Of a stretch of 47,985 nt of DNA, positions 24,583-33,695 are shown one piece after another. The DNA lies in the NCBI GenBank assembly GCA_036677375.1, contig JAVBWO010000016.1, forward strand, positions 1 to 47,985, written 5' to 3'. The DNA is from JAVBWO01 sp036677375. GTDB lineage: Bacteria; Bacillota; Dehalobacteriia; UBA4068; UBA4997. Positions within the stretch are counted from its first letter, which is position 1, and each line of letters begins with the position of its first letter. Made by a program: the position numbers and the translations under genes. Under the pieces are notes generated by a model. It did no database searches, was not told the origin of the DNA, and saw nothing but the letters and a program-made list of their open reading frames with translations.

Positions 24583-25833
24583 CTACAGTTCGGGATAGAG
24601 GGGGAAACGATCCGTCAGGCCTTTCACAATAGCCGCCGCTTCCGCCATCTTGGCGGCATCTTCGCCATAGGAGAGCGTCAAGTCAATGGCTTTGGCAATC
24701 GCAGACATTTCTTCTTTGCCAAAACCACGTGTGGTAGCAGCGGGGGTCCCTAAACGAATGCCGCTGGTCACAAAGGGGCTTAAGGTTTCGGAAGGAACGG
24801 TATTTTTATTGCAGGTAATGCCAATGGCATCCAAGCGATGCTCGGCCTCTTTGCCGGTAACATTTTTATTGGTCAGATTAACCAGCATCAGGTGATTATC
24901 GGTACCGCCGGATACCAGATGGAAGCCATAGCCCACCAAAGCTGCGGCTAAAGCCTGGGCATTATCCAGCACGTTTTTGATATATACTTTATATTCCGGA
25001 GAAAGGGCTTCCTTAAAGGCAACCGCCTTGGCAGCGATGACATGCATCAAAGGTCCGCCCTGGTTGCCGGGGAATACTGCTTTATCAATATCCTTGGCCA
25101 ATTCTTCTTTGCAAAGGATCATCCCGCCTCTGGGACCACGGAGAGTCTTATGAGTGGTGGTGGTCACAACATCGGCATAAGGAATGGGACTGGGATGTAA
25201 GCCTGCGGCAACTTCGCCGGCGATATGCGCCATATCTACCATCAAACGGGCACCCACTTCATGGGCAATCTCAGCCAAAACTGGGAAGTCAATGATCCGG
25301 GGATAAGCCGAAGCACCAGCTACGATCAATTTCGGTTGTTCTTTTTTCGCTAATTGCCGCACCTGGTCATAATCGATAGTTTCGGTGACAGGGTCAACGC
25401 CGTAAGCGGCAAAGTTGAAATATTTACCGGAAATATTCACCGGGCTGCCATGGGTCAAGTGACCGCCATGGGAAAGATTCATTCCCAGAACTTTGTCGCC
25501 GGGGGTGATTAATGCAAAATAGGTGGCCATATTAGCTTGGGCGCCGGAATGGGGCTGCACATTAGCATGATCCGCGCCAAAAAGCTCTTTCGCTCTGTCA
25601 CGAGCTAAGTTCTCCACCTTATCGACTTCCTCGCAACCGCCATAATAACGTTTGCCGGGATAACCTTCCGCATATTTATTGGTGAGGACGGAGCCTTGCG
25701 CTTCCATCACCGCCAGACTGGTAAAATTCTCCGAGGCAATCAACTCGATATTCCTGCGCTGTCTTGCTTTTTCGCCCTCTAAAGCTGCCGCTACCTCCGG
25801 GTCAAAGGCTTTCACATGTCCGAGATACTCCAT
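24583..25833 (-). CDS. glyA: Serine hydroxymethyltransferase
   Basis: PLP enzyme of 416 residues interconverting serine and glycine with tetrahydrofolate; main one-carbon source. PLP lysine in VVTTTTHKTLRGPRGG, N-terminal RQRRNIELIASENF, TNKYAEGYPGKRYYGG. ATG 25833 follows GAGGAGGTTTTGTGA. Member of the conserved ywlE-rpiB-ywlG-glyA cluster. Confidence 0.98.
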   Translation of the reverse strand: MEYLGHVKAFDPEVAAALEGEKARQRRNIELIASENFTSLAVMEAQGSVLTNKYAEGYPGKRYYGGCEEVDKVENLARDRAKELFGADHANVQPHSGAQANMATYFALITPGDKVLGMNLSHGGHLTHGSPVNISGKYFNFAAYGVDPVTETIDYDQVRQLAKKEQPKLIVAGASAYPRIIDFPVLAEIAHEVGARLMVDMAHIAGEVAAGLHPSPIPYADVVTTTTHKTLRGPRGGMILCKEELAKDIDKAVFPGNQGGPLMHVIAAKAVAFKEALSPEYKVYIKNVLDNAQALAAALVGYGFHLVSGGTDNHLMLVNLTNKNVTGKEAEHRLDAIGITCNKNTVPSETLSPFVTSGIRLGTPAATTRGFGKEEMSAIAKAIDLTLSYGEDAAKMAEAAAIVKGLTDRFPLYPEL

Positions 25834-25872
25834 TCACAAAACCTCCTCAATATTTTTTACACAAAAACCAAT

Positions 25873-26412
25873 TTACTCGTATTGGGCCCTGATACCGCCA
25901 ATCAATTTGGGGCGGTTGCGGGCGGCGGTCACTCTGGCAGCTCCCACATGGTCTGGGGTCACACGGACAGGGATCGCCACTGGTTTCATGTGCATTCCGA
26001 TCAAGGTAAGACCAATATCGATACCCCATTGGGCCTGAATATTCTCTACCAACACCGGATCTTTCAATAAATGATAAACCGCTGTGCCAAAGGAACCACC
26101 TGCTTTTGGATGGGGCACCACCGTCACAATGGGAAGATTATACTTTTCGGCAGTTTCTCTTTCAACCACCAAAGCTCTGTTCAAATGTTCGCAGCATTGA
26201 GCGGCCAAATAAAGGCCTTTCGCTTGAGCCGCCTCATAAAGAGCCTTAGCGATCTCCGCGCCGGTCTCCACATTGGAGAACTTGCCGATGCGCCCACCCA
26301 TCACTTCGCTGGAGCTGCAGCCTACTACCAAGATATCGCCTTTTTTCGGCTGATCCTCTGCCAATAGAGATTCTAAAACAGCTACTGCTTCCTGACCATA
26401 ATTTTCTGTCAT
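25873..26412 (-). CDS. ywlG: YwlG/TIGR01440 family protein
   Basis: About 179 residues; family conserved between rpiB and glyA in Firmicutes, biochemical role unknown. Recognisable motifs: GDILVVGCSSSEVMGGRIGKFSN (first 20 shown as VVGCSSSEVMGGRIGKFSN), QCCEHLNRALVVE, VPHPKAGGSFGTAVY, and the C-terminal LIGGIRAQYE. ATG 26412 follows AGAGGTGAAGATC; the in-frame GTG at 26421 overlaps that site. Confidence 0.9.
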   Translation of the reverse strand: MTENYGQEAVAVLESLLAEDQPKKGDILVVGCSSSEVMGGRIGKFSNVETGAEIAKALYEAAQAKGLYLAAQCCEHLNRALVVERETAEKYNLPIVTVVPHPKAGGSFGTAVYHLLKDPVLVENIQAQWGIDIGLTLIGMHMKPVAIPVRVTPDHVGAARVTAARNRPKLIGGIRAQYE

Positions 26413-26452
26413 GATCTTCACCTCTTTCTATATTCTTCGGATAAAATCAATG

Positions 26453-26944
26453 CTATTCGTTTCGCTTTTCCACAATTTCCGCCAACTCTTCCGCTCTTTC
26501 CACCGCCATCATGTCTTCAATATTTCGTATTTTTTCGATGCGGCGCTCATGGCGGCCACCGGCAAACTCCGTTTTAAGCCACACCTCTACAATCTGAATC
26601 GCCAGATCTTCCGGAATGATCCTGGAGCCCATGGTCAGAATATTGGCGTCATTATGCTCCCGGCAGGCTTGCGCCGAAAAAAGGTCATGGCAGAGAGCAG
26701 CGCGGATACCGGGTATTTTGTTAGCGGCAATCCCGATGCCGATTCCGGTACCGCAAATCAGAATGCCTCTTTCACACTCGCCATTGGCAACCGATCTCCC
26801 CACATAGAAGGCATAATCAGGATAGTCCACCGACGCTTCGTCAAAAGTCCCAAAATCGGTGAAGCGATAACCTTTTTCTAAAAGATAGGCTTTGATTTTT
26901 TCTTTTAATTGATATCCCGCATGATCAGAACCTAACGCTATCAT
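26453..26944 (-). CDS. rpiB: Ribose-5-phosphate isomerase B
   Basis: 163-residue pentose-phosphate enzyme interconverting ribose 5-P and ribulose 5-P. Motifs MIALGSDHAGYQLK, catalytic Cys in ILICGTGIGIGIAANK, then RAALCHD and NDANILTMGSR. The open frame extends to 26995, but ATG 26944 after GGAGCTGCAAAC gives the canonical N-terminus. Confidence 0.96.
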   Translation of the reverse strand: MIALGSDHAGYQLKEKIKAYLLEKGYRFTDFGTFDEASVDYPDYAFYVGRSVANGECERGILICGTGIGIGIAANKIPGIRAALCHDLFSAQACREHNDANILTMGSRIIPEDLAIQIVEVWLKTEFAGGRHERRIEKIRNIEDMMAVERAEELAEIVEKRNE

Positions 26945-27030
26945 GTTTGCAGCTCCTATTTTTAAATTTCCGGAAAACAATAACCTATTAAACAATTTTT
27001 GTATATTTGTAAGCTATTCTATATGGTTTC

Positions 27031-27549
27031 CTATTTTCCTTCATGCATAAATACTATTATTTTTTGCAAATTTTGCACAATTGCATCTCTGCATATGCGA
27101 TAGATATCTTTTGACAAGCCATATGGATCCGGAATATCTTCTCCCAAAGCGGAATATTCACCCAAAGTGAATATTTTACCGGTGGCAGCAGACATGTCCC
27201 GGCAAAGAAGCTCTTTATGATATAGGGTCATGGTCAAAATTACGTCGGCCCACTCCACCAATTCTGTGGTGACAAGACGGCTGCGGTAACCGGAAATATC
27301 GATACCCAGCTCCGCCATCACTTCGACACTATAGACAGACGGAGACATACCGCTTGTTGTGGCAAGGCCGGCAGAAAGGCACTCCACCCCAGAGAGCAAC
27401 TGCTTAGCCAAGGCCTCAGCCATAGGGCTGCGGCAAGTGTTCCCACTGCAAACAAACAGAATACGTTGCGGCCTTTTGGGGTAGTTCAAATTGACCGTCC
27501 CGTTTTGTGACATATTATTTCCCATATTTTGTGATTGATTCTCCGCCAT
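27031..27549 (-). CDS. ywlE: Low-molecular-weight protein (arginine/tyrosine) phosphatase, YwlE-like
   Basis: 172 residues with the P-loop VCSGNTCRSPMAEAL (C-x5-R-S) and general-acid Asp in IPDPYGLS. In Bacillus YwlE is a protein-arginine phosphatase opposing McsB; the Thr in the loop (GNTCRS) is the residue associated with phospho-arginine preference. A 25-residue Asn/Gln-rich N-terminal extension precedes the fold. Start taken at ATG 27549 after AAGGTGAGG; the frame is open to 27582. Confidence 0.92.
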   Translation of the reverse strand: MAENQSQNMGNNMSQNGTVNLNYPKRPQRILFVCSGNTCRSPMAEALAKQLLSGVECLSAGLATTSGMSPSVYSVEVMAELGIDISGYRSRLVTTELVEWADVILTMTLYHKELLCRDMSAATGKIFTLGEYSALGEDIPDPYGLSKDIYRICRDAIVQNLQKIIVFMHEGK

Positions 27550-27607
27550 ATCCTCACCTTTTTGCCTTAGCGCATCCTTCATCGCGACTTCTTTATTTAT
27601 TACCGCC

Positions 27608-28630
27608 TTATTCCTGCGCGCAGGCGGCTTTACGTAATCGATTCATAATCGCGGCTCCGATTCCTGTTTCAGGCACCCGTTCCACCAAGACGCCGTCCAA
27701 ATCCATGGCATCGCACCAACGCAATGCGGCAAAAAGCTCATGGGCAACGCCCGGCAGATCTTCCCGGCTGCCTAATATCCTGATCAAAGGCGTATCCATA
27801 TAAAGTTTTGCCGCCGTCTCCCGGCATAGTAAAAGGCCAAGCTTGGGGTAAGCTTTGATCTTTTCTTGATAAAAAAGAGACATTTCTTCCGGAGCCACCA
27901 AAAAAACTTTTCCTTTTGGCGCATAGTGGGGATATTTCATACCAGGAGCTTTGGGAGTTTCCTGAGCCGCTACCTTTTCTCCCGCCAGCAAAATTTTAGG
28001 ACATACCATCAGAAGCTGCTCTCTGGTAATGCCGCCCGGTCTTAAAATAACGGGGGTCTCACTGCTCAAGTCTAAAACAGTGGATTCCAATCCGACACCT
28101 GCCGGCCCTGCGTCAATGACCATCGCAATCTTGCCCTGTAGGTCGTGCCATACATGCCGTCCCGTGGTGGGACTTGGTTTACCGGAAAGGTTGGCGCTGG
28201 GCGCCGCTATGGGCAGCCCTGCTGCCAAAATCAAAGCCTGCGCTATCTTATGAGAAGGGAAACGTACCGCCACAGTGGAGCCCCCCGCCGTGACCACATC
28301 CGGTACACATGCTTTTTTAGGCAAGATCAGAGTCAAAGGCCCGGGCCAAAAAGCCTGCATCAATGTCTTTGCCCGGCCATCCACATAAGCAACGTCTTCG
28401 ACGTCTTGTAATGCCGCCACATGCACGATCAGGGGATTATCCGCCGGCCGCCCTTTGGCGGTAAATATTTTCCGCACGGCCGCTTCATCCAAAGCATTGC
28501 CCCCCAGGCCGTATACTGTTTCGGTGGGAAACCCCACCACCTCGCCACGCCGCAGGAAATCTGCCCCTTGCTCTATGACGGCAGCTTCCGGCCGGTCAAT
28601 ATTTTCCATCTTTGCGTAGACTGTTTCCAT
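27608..28630 (-). CDS. ywlC: L-threonylcarbamoyladenylate synthase (Sua5/YwlC type)
   Basis: 340-residue two-domain Sua5: YrdC domain (about 15-205; FPTETVYGLGGNA, KGRPADNPLIVHV, APSANLSGKPSPTT) and C-terminal Sua5 domain from about 215. Makes threonylcarbamoyl-AMP from Thr, bicarbonate and ATP for tRNA t6A37. Start ATG 28630, 10 nt after the prmC stop, with AAGGAG inside the end of prmC; the frame is open to 28693 but that would overlap prmC heavily. Confidence 0.95.
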   Translation of the reverse strand: METVYAKMENIDRPEAAVIEQGADFLRRGEVVGFPTETVYGLGGNALDEAAVRKIFTAKGRPADNPLIVHVAALQDVEDVAYVDGRAKTLMQAFWPGPLTLILPKKACVPDVVTAGGSTVAVRFPSHKIAQALILAAGLPIAAPSANLSGKPSPTTGRHVWHDLQGKIAMVIDAGPAGVGLESTVLDLSSETPVILRPGGITREQLLMVCPKILLAGEKVAAQETPKAPGMKYPHYAPKGKVFLVAPEEMSLFYQEKIKAYPKLGLLLCRETAAKLYMDTPLIRILGSREDLPGVAHELFAALRWCDAMDLDGVLVERVPETGIGAAIMNRLRKAACAQE

Positions 28631-28640
28631 GCCAAGTTCA

Positions 28641-29483
28641 TTACTCCTTGCTTTTATGAGCGCAAACCCATCTGTCCCGTCCGCCGTAATCACTTCCCCA
28701 GGTCAGGCTGACAAAACCGGCTTCCTGTAGAATATCGCAGACCGCTTGCCGCTGCCAGTAACCGATCTCCACCAATAAAACGCCTCCCGGCGCCAGGCAG
28801 CCGATGGCTTGCGGCGCCAGTCGCCGATAAAAATCCAGTCCATCCGTACCGCCCCAAAGGGCTAACTCCGGTTCCTGACGGACCGCGGCAGGCAGTTCTT
28901 TCATTTCCGTCGTACTGACATATGGCGGGTTGCTGATGATCAAATCAAATTGGCCCTCCAACGGCCCGCACAGATCTCCCTGGAGAAAAGTAACCCGTTC
29001 CGCAACGTGGTTTTTCAAAGCGTTCTCATTTGCCACATGCAGCGCCTTCTCACTGATATCCACTGCCCAGACCTGTGCCTCCGGGCAGTAATAAGCAATA
29101 CTCACCGCAATAGCGCCGCTTCCGGTACCGATATCCGCCACCCGGCACGGGCCTTTGTCCTTCAAAAAAGCAATGGCTTGTTCCGCCACACATTCCGTAT
29201 CCCCCCGGGGGATCAGAACGGCAGGGTTGACTTTAAAATCCAACGACATGAACTCCTGACTGCCCACAATATATTGAGGTGGCTCTCCGTTCATGCGCCG
29301 GCAGGTGATCTGAAGAAAAAGTGATTTTTTATTGGCAGGAAAATCATCCTGCAGGTGCATGTCCAGTTCCGCAAAAGGGATGCCGGCCATATGCGCCACA
29401 AATAATCTTGATTCCCGGGGAAATTCTTCCGTAAACGCGAAAATACCCAATTCCATTTCCCGAATAGCTTCCGAAATCTTCAT
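28641..29483 (-). CDS. prmC: Release-factor glutamine methyltransferase PrmC
   Basis: 280 residues; N5-methylates the GGQ glutamine of RF1 and RF2. N-terminal helical domain, SAM motif VADIGTGSGAIAVSIAYY, catalytic NPPYVS. ATG 29483 follows GGAGGTTGTTGA. It lies downstream of its substrate gene prfA with a 139-nt gap that holds only a short AGAGCC/GGCTCT hairpin. Confidence 0.97.
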   Translation of the reverse strand: MKISEAIREMELGIFAFTEEFPRESRLFVAHMAGIPFAELDMHLQDDFPANKKSLFLQITCRRMNGEPPQYIVGSQEFMSLDFKVNPAVLIPRGDTECVAEQAIAFLKDKGPCRVADIGTGSGAIAVSIAYYCPEAQVWAVDISEKALHVANENALKNHVAERVTFLQGDLCGPLEGQFDLIISNPPYVSTTEMKELPAAVRQEPELALWGGTDGLDFYRRLAPQAIGCLAPGGVLLVEIGYWQRQAVCDILQEAGFVSLTWGSDYGGRDRWVCAHKSKE

Positions 29484-29622
29484 TCAACAACCTCCATGTT
29501 AGAAAAATAATTTTTTCCAGAGCCCGGCTCTGATCTGTTTTTCCGGCATGGGAAGCCTGTATTAATTTTTTCCTGATATTTATTTTGTCATTTATCATTG
29601 TTACAGGCCCCTGACGATGGGG

Positions 29623-30690
29623 TCAATCCACTTGTTTCAACCGTTCCGCCTGATCCGTGGTGACCAGTGCGTCAATGATCTCGTCTAAATCACCCTGGAG
29701 GATCCACTCCAGCTTATGCAGGGTCATATTGATGCGGTGATCCGTAACGCGGCCTTGGGGGAAATTATAGGTGCGGATACGCTCGGAACGGTCGCCGCTT
29801 CCCACCATGCTTCGGCGGGTACTGGCTAAATCCCCCTGCTGTTCCGCCTGGATCTTCTCCAAGACCCGGGCACGGAGGATGCGCATGCCCTTGTCTTTGT
29901 TCTTATGCTGGCTCTTCTCGTCCTGGCAGGACACGACGATGCCTGTGGGGATGTGGGTGAGCCGCACCGCCGATTGCGTGGTATTGACACACTGACCGCC
30001 GGGACCGGAAGCACAGAACACATCAATGCGCACATCATTGGGGTTAATATCCAGCTCCACCTCCTCGGCCTCCGGCAATACCGCCACCGTGGCGGCGGAG
30101 GTGTGGATGCGGCCGCTGGACTCCGTTTCAGGAACCCGCTGCACCCGGTGGACTCCGCTTTCGAATTTCAGACGGCTATAAGCCCCCCGGCCTTCCACCA
30201 GCATAACAACCTCTTTCACCCCACCCAAATCGGTCATATTGGAATTCAGGATCTCGGTACGCCAGCCTTTTCGTTCGGCATAACGCATATACATTCGCAT
30301 CAGATCGGCGGCAAAAAGACCTGCCTCATCTCCGCCGGTTCCAGCCCGGAATTCCATGATAACATTCTTTTCATCATTAGGATCTTTGGGTAGCAATAAT
30401 ACCTTTAATTGTTGCTCCAAATCCCTTGCCTTTTCGGATAAAGTATCTGCCTCTTGCTCGGCCATCTCTTTTAATTCCGGATCGCTTTCCTCTGCCATCA
30501 TGGATCTCGCCGCTTCCAAGTCTTCCTTGCACTGCACGTATTCCCGGTAATTACTAACCACATCTTCCAAATCGGCATGAGCTTTCATATATTTTTGCCA
30601 TTCCGCCTGATCGGCAATGACGGCCGGATCGGAAATCAGTTTGGTCAACTCGTCGTATTTATTGGCCAAAGCGGCTAATTTATCAATCAT
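29623..30690 (-). CDS. prfA: Peptide chain release factor 1
   Basis: 355-residue factor decoding UAA and UAG. GGQ catalytic loop in GPGGQCVNTTQSAVRLTH, MEFRAGTGGDEAGLFAADL, and HRVQRVPETESSGRIHTS. ATG has GATGAGGTGCC upstream. Head of the prfA-prmC-ywlC run; yqhQ lies 53 nt upstream in the same direction. Confidence 0.98.
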   Translation of the reverse strand: MIDKLAALANKYDELTKLISDPAVIADQAEWQKYMKAHADLEDVVSNYREYVQCKEDLEAARSMMAEESDPELKEMAEQEADTLSEKARDLEQQLKVLLLPKDPNDEKNVIMEFRAGTGGDEAGLFAADLMRMYMRYAERKGWRTEILNSNMTDLGGVKEVVMLVEGRGAYSRLKFESGVHRVQRVPETESSGRIHTSAATVAVLPEAEEVELDINPNDVRIDVFCASGPGGQCVNTTQSAVRLTHIPTGIVVSCQDEKSQHKNKDKGMRILRARVLEKIQAEQQGDLASTRRSMVGSGDRSERIRTYNFPQGRVTDHRINMTLHKLEWILQGDLDEIIDALVTTDQAERLKQVD

Positions 30691-30743
30691 AGAGGCACCT
30701 CATCCTTTTTATTTTCATCTGGATTCTCATTTAGAGTTGTATT

Positions 30744-31712
30744 TTAACTTTTATTTGGCATATCTGCTGTTACTGCGGTCGCCACGATAGCGGCAGGCGG
30801 TGTTCCACCTTCTTGATAAACCCGCTCCGGCATAATATTTTCGCCAATCGGAAAGCCCGGAACCAAAAGCATGGAAGCAAAGGCCACCTCCAACTGACTG
30901 TCATCCGGTTCATTGGTGGTCAGCCTTTGCAGCCACATGCCGGGTGCAACCAGCGCCTTCACAACTCGGCTGTTGGGGAATAACAAAGGCAGCCGATATA
31001 CCTCATAGGCAACACCCGCTACCACCGGCATCATCAGGATCTTGATCAAGATCCGTAAAATGGGAGTCGTATTGCCCACAAAAGTAAAAATAACGATCAT
31101 CAGGATCATGGCCATCAGGATAAAACTAGTGCCGCAGCGGCAATGAATCCGGCTCTTGGTACGGGCATTCTCCACTGTTAAAAGCTCGCCGGCTTCCAAG
31201 GTGGCAATGGTTTTATGTTCCGCACCGTGATAAGCAAAGACGCGGGCCATATCCGGCATCCTAGCGATAATGGCCACATACCCCACAAAAAAGGCCAACC
31301 GCAATACCCCTTCAATGGCACTCCTACCGAAAAATCCCACATAGGGCAAAGCAAAAGAACCGATCGTCACCGGTATGACGATAAAAATCAAGACCACAAA
31401 AACCAATGCCGCAATAACGGCGAATGCCAAATCTTTAAAAGAAAGCTTTTCATCCTCTTCTTCCCCGGCCTGTACCGCCGACCAGGTCAGCGCGGAAAAT
31501 CCCATCTTCATGGAACTGGCAAAAGAATAGACTCCACGAAACCCCGGCAACCGCCAGATGGCCTTTCTCTCTTTGGGCAGCTTGATTTTACCTTGCCGGT
31601 ATACGATAGCGCCGTCCGCCTGACGACAGGCAATGGCGTATCCGCCGCCGCCCTGCATCATGACACCTTCTATGACTGCCTGTCCGCCATAACTAACAGG
31701 TTTTTTCTCCAT
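30744..31712 (-). CDS. yqhQ: DUF1385 membrane protein, YqhQ family
   Basis: 322 residues with about four TM helices; starts KPVSYGGQAVIEGVMMQG, the family signature, and has FAYHGAEHKTIATLEAG and CRCGTSFILMAMI. The His/Glu and Cys motifs hint at metal binding. Function unestablished. Common next to prfA and rpmE in Clostridia, as here. Confidence 0.92.
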   Translation of the reverse strand: MEKKPVSYGGQAVIEGVMMQGGGGYAIACRQADGAIVYRQGKIKLPKERKAIWRLPGFRGVYSFASSMKMGFSALTWSAVQAGEEEDEKLSFKDLAFAVIAALVFVVLIFIVIPVTIGSFALPYVGFFGRSAIEGVLRLAFFVGYVAIIARMPDMARVFAYHGAEHKTIATLEAGELLTVENARTKSRIHCRCGTSFILMAMILMIVIFTFVGNTTPILRILIKILMMPVVAGVAYEVYRLPLLFPNSRVVKALVAPGMWLQRLTTNEPDDSQLEVAFASMLLVPGFPIGENIMPERVYQEGGTPPAAIVATAVTADMPNKS

Positions 31713-31803
31713 TTTGCACCTGCTTTCTTGAGGTAAAACAATTGACTATTAAATTATTATACTATATCCCCAAGCCATTTATCTACAAAAACATAAAAAA
31801 TAC

Positions 31804-31838
31804 AAAAAAACAGCAGGGCATCGTACTTTGCCCTGCTG
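31804..31838 (-). terminator. Terminator of rpmE
   Basis: Minus strand CAGCAGGGCA-loop-TGCCCTGCTG followed by TTTTTTTG, 13 nt after the rpmE stop. A TATAAT box (31761-31756, weak -35) just downstream could restart transcription for yqhQ. Confidence 0.92.
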
Positions 31839-31850
31839 CATCCGGTCTAC

Positions 31851-32054
31851 TTATTTCATACCATATTTCTTCTTGAATTTGTCCACCCGGCCGCCTTGTT
31901 CTACCAACAAACGTTTGCTGCCGGTATAGAAAGGATGGCATTGGGAGCACACCTCCACTTTGATTTCCTTTTTGGTAGAACCTGTGGTGAACCGATTGCC
32001 ACAAGCGCAAATCACTTCCGTAGGACCGTATTTGGGATGGATGCCCTCTTTCAT
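31851..32054 (-). CDS. rpmE: 50S ribosomal protein L31 (zinc-binding form)
   Basis: 67 residues starting MKEGIHPKYGPTEVICACGN, with zinc cysteines CAC and CSQCHPF, so this is the C+ (zinc) type rather than the zinc-free paralogue. ATG 32054 follows AAGAGGTGAGCAGT; the open frame to 32093 would begin at the promoter. It has its own promoter and terminator. Confidence 0.97.
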   Translation of the reverse strand: MKEGIHPKYGPTEVICACGNRFTTGSTKKEIKVEVCSQCHPFYTGSKRLLVEQGGRVDKFKKKYGMK

Positions 32055-32107
32055 ACTGCTCACCTCTTTCCTTTTCCTGATCAATCTAAACAAAAGATAG
32101 CTTATAG

Positions 32108-32137
32108 ATTATAACATATCGCATCTTTGTTTGTAAA
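32108..32137 (-). promoter_or_regulatory. Promoter of rpmE
   Basis: Minus strand TTTACA (32137-32132), 18-nt spacer, TATAAT (32113-32108), directly after the upstream radical SAM stop codon. Confidence 0.8.
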
Positions 32138-32144
32138 TACTTTT

Positions 32145-33398
32145 TTAACGGCAAGGGCGGGAGTAATTGCCAAACTCCGTATAAGGCAGCTGTTCTTTCA
32201 GCCAGTCCAGCATTTCCATCACGCCGATACCCGCAGGGCCGGGAAAGGTCCGGCTCATAACGGCGGGGTCAATATTTAAATTGCGCATCTGCACCTGAGC
32301 CACACTGTAGGTATCGATGAGCTCCGCCCAGGCTTCCATTTCTTCGACACGGTCGGTCAAACCGGGATAGGCCAATAAATTAATGGCCACCCTGACGCCC
32401 GCCTCTTTGGCCAGCCCTAGGGAAGCAAAAACATCCTGAATGGCATAACCCATAGGCCGGTAATAAGCATGGTAGGTATCGGGCAGAGCGCTGATCATAC
32501 TCACCCGGAAGCTGTCGATTCCGGCGTCAATGATTTTAGCGATCTCCACAGTTCTACCGGCATTGGTATTCATGTTGATGGTGCCAAGGTTGGTTTGCCG
32601 CCGTACGCCACGAATGATAGCGGCGGCCAAATCGCCTTCCAAAGAAGGTTCGCCCTCACAGCCTTGACCAAAGCTGATGATATTTTCCGGGTTGGCCCGC
32701 AAATGAGCGGCCGCCACGGCGATGGCGTCCTCGGCGGGGGGTGGCGCCGTGATTCTCGCCTGAGGAGAGGGACAGCATTCCGACGGCTGTAAGGAGATAC
32801 AGCCCAGACAGCGGGCATTGCAGGCCGGAGAAATGGGCAAACCGCCTTCGAAGCGGCGGTAAAATATATTTTGTGCCGTGAAGCAGCCATATTCCCGGGC
32901 ACATTTAGCCAACTGCCGAATAGTGTCATTATGGGGAAATTCTTCCAGGCGTTTTGCGATAAAAGCCGGCAAATCCGGCGTATTATACAAAGAAGGGTGC
33001 CAGGTGCGGTGCTCATCCGTGGCCAGGGCAGCCACCATCAGCTTGCCTTTTTCGATTCCCACGGCGGTATAACCAAAGAGGGGCAATTGGTCTCCATGAT
33101 CTGTCACTGCCGGCAAAAAGGTTCTGGTAAAGCCCTGGGGCAACAGCGCGCCTACCGCCCAAATCTCTTCCTCGCCTTGCCGGTAAGGGTTATATTCCAG
33201 AGGAACCAGCGTATCCGCCTCTTTATCATAGCCAATGGGGAAACGCCCGGGCATGGCGGTAAGCGTCGCACCTTCCGGCAGCGGTATCAGCTCCTCTTCT
33301 CTTGGCAGGAGCAAACTGTCGCCACTTCTGACAGCCATATCCAGCGCCGGAAAATCCAGCCAGCTTCCATCTTTACAAGCAAAAAGCATTTGCGCCAT
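32145..33398 (-). CDS. Radical SAM protein of unknown function
   Basis: 417 residues. The 4Fe-4S motif C193-x3-C197-x2-C200 (PACNARCLGCI) starts a partial TIM barrel; the GQGCEGEPSLEG loop and NMNTNAGRTVEIAK resemble SAM-binding regions. The 190 residues before the cluster are unusual and have no motif I know (Cys-rich spot CAREYGC near 166-172). Start ATG 33398. It sits where rho, glpX or murA2 lie in the Bacillus order, just upstream of rpmE. I cannot name a substrate. Confidence 0.85.
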   Translation of the reverse strand: MAQMLFACKDGSWLDFPALDMAVRSGDSLLLPREEELIPLPEGATLTAMPGRFPIGYDKEADTLVPLEYNPYRQGEEEIWAVGALLPQGFTRTFLPAVTDHGDQLPLFGYTAVGIEKGKLMVAALATDEHRTWHPSLYNTPDLPAFIAKRLEEFPHNDTIRQLAKCAREYGCFTAQNIFYRRFEGGLPISPACNARCLGCISLQPSECCPSPQARITAPPPAEDAIAVAAAHLRANPENIISFGQGCEGEPSLEGDLAAAIIRGVRRQTNLGTINMNTNAGRTVEIAKIIDAGIDSFRVSMISALPDTYHAYYRPMGYAIQDVFASLGLAKEAGVRVAINLLAYPGLTDRVEEMEAWAELIDTYSVAQVQMRNLNIDPAVMSRTFPGPAGIGVMEMLDWLKEQLPYTEFGNYSRPCR

Positions 33399-33695
33399 AA
33401 ACGATTCCCTTTCTTCTGTCTTTTATCTTCTTATAATCCATAAAACTATTATACTCCTTCTTGCTCTGTAAAGAAAGCCGCCTAATCTTAAAGAGCTTTC
33501 AGCTGTATGGTTGGATTTTTTTGCCAAAGGAGCGAAACGTGGATCATTCATCCGATTGGCATAAAAGGCGGCGCCTACCAAAAAAACCTTATCAAAACGC
33601 CCTGCCTCCTTGAGAGAGACAGGGCGCCTTTGGTTTGGTTGCAGTTTGTTTTTCAGCTTTTTCTTTTTATTGTTTTTCACTAATACGGAGTCCCA
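33399..33695. other. Intergenic region between LysM-M23 and radical SAM genes
   Basis: About 300 bp. A minus-strand open frame of 85 codons here is interrupted by a terminator hairpin at 33594-33626 and starts in a lysine run, so I treat it as noncoding. The rest should hold the promoter of the radical SAM gene; no box stands out. Confidence 0.5.
33594..33626 (-). terminator. Terminator of the LysM-M23 gene
   Basis: CGCCCTG (33598-33604) pairs with CAGGGCG (33620-33626), with inner CTC/GAG pairs; on the minus strand TTTT follows. About 70 nt after the stop codon. Confidence 0.75.

Noticed and set aside
29344..29598. Minus-strand frame overlapping the prmC start
   Set aside because: It is out of frame with prmC, which has strong family motifs and a good ribosome site.
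33423..33680. 85-codon minus-strand frame between the radical SAM and LysM-M23 genes
   Set aside because: A terminator hairpin lies inside it, the N-terminus is a lysine/asparagine run, and it has no ribosome-binding site.
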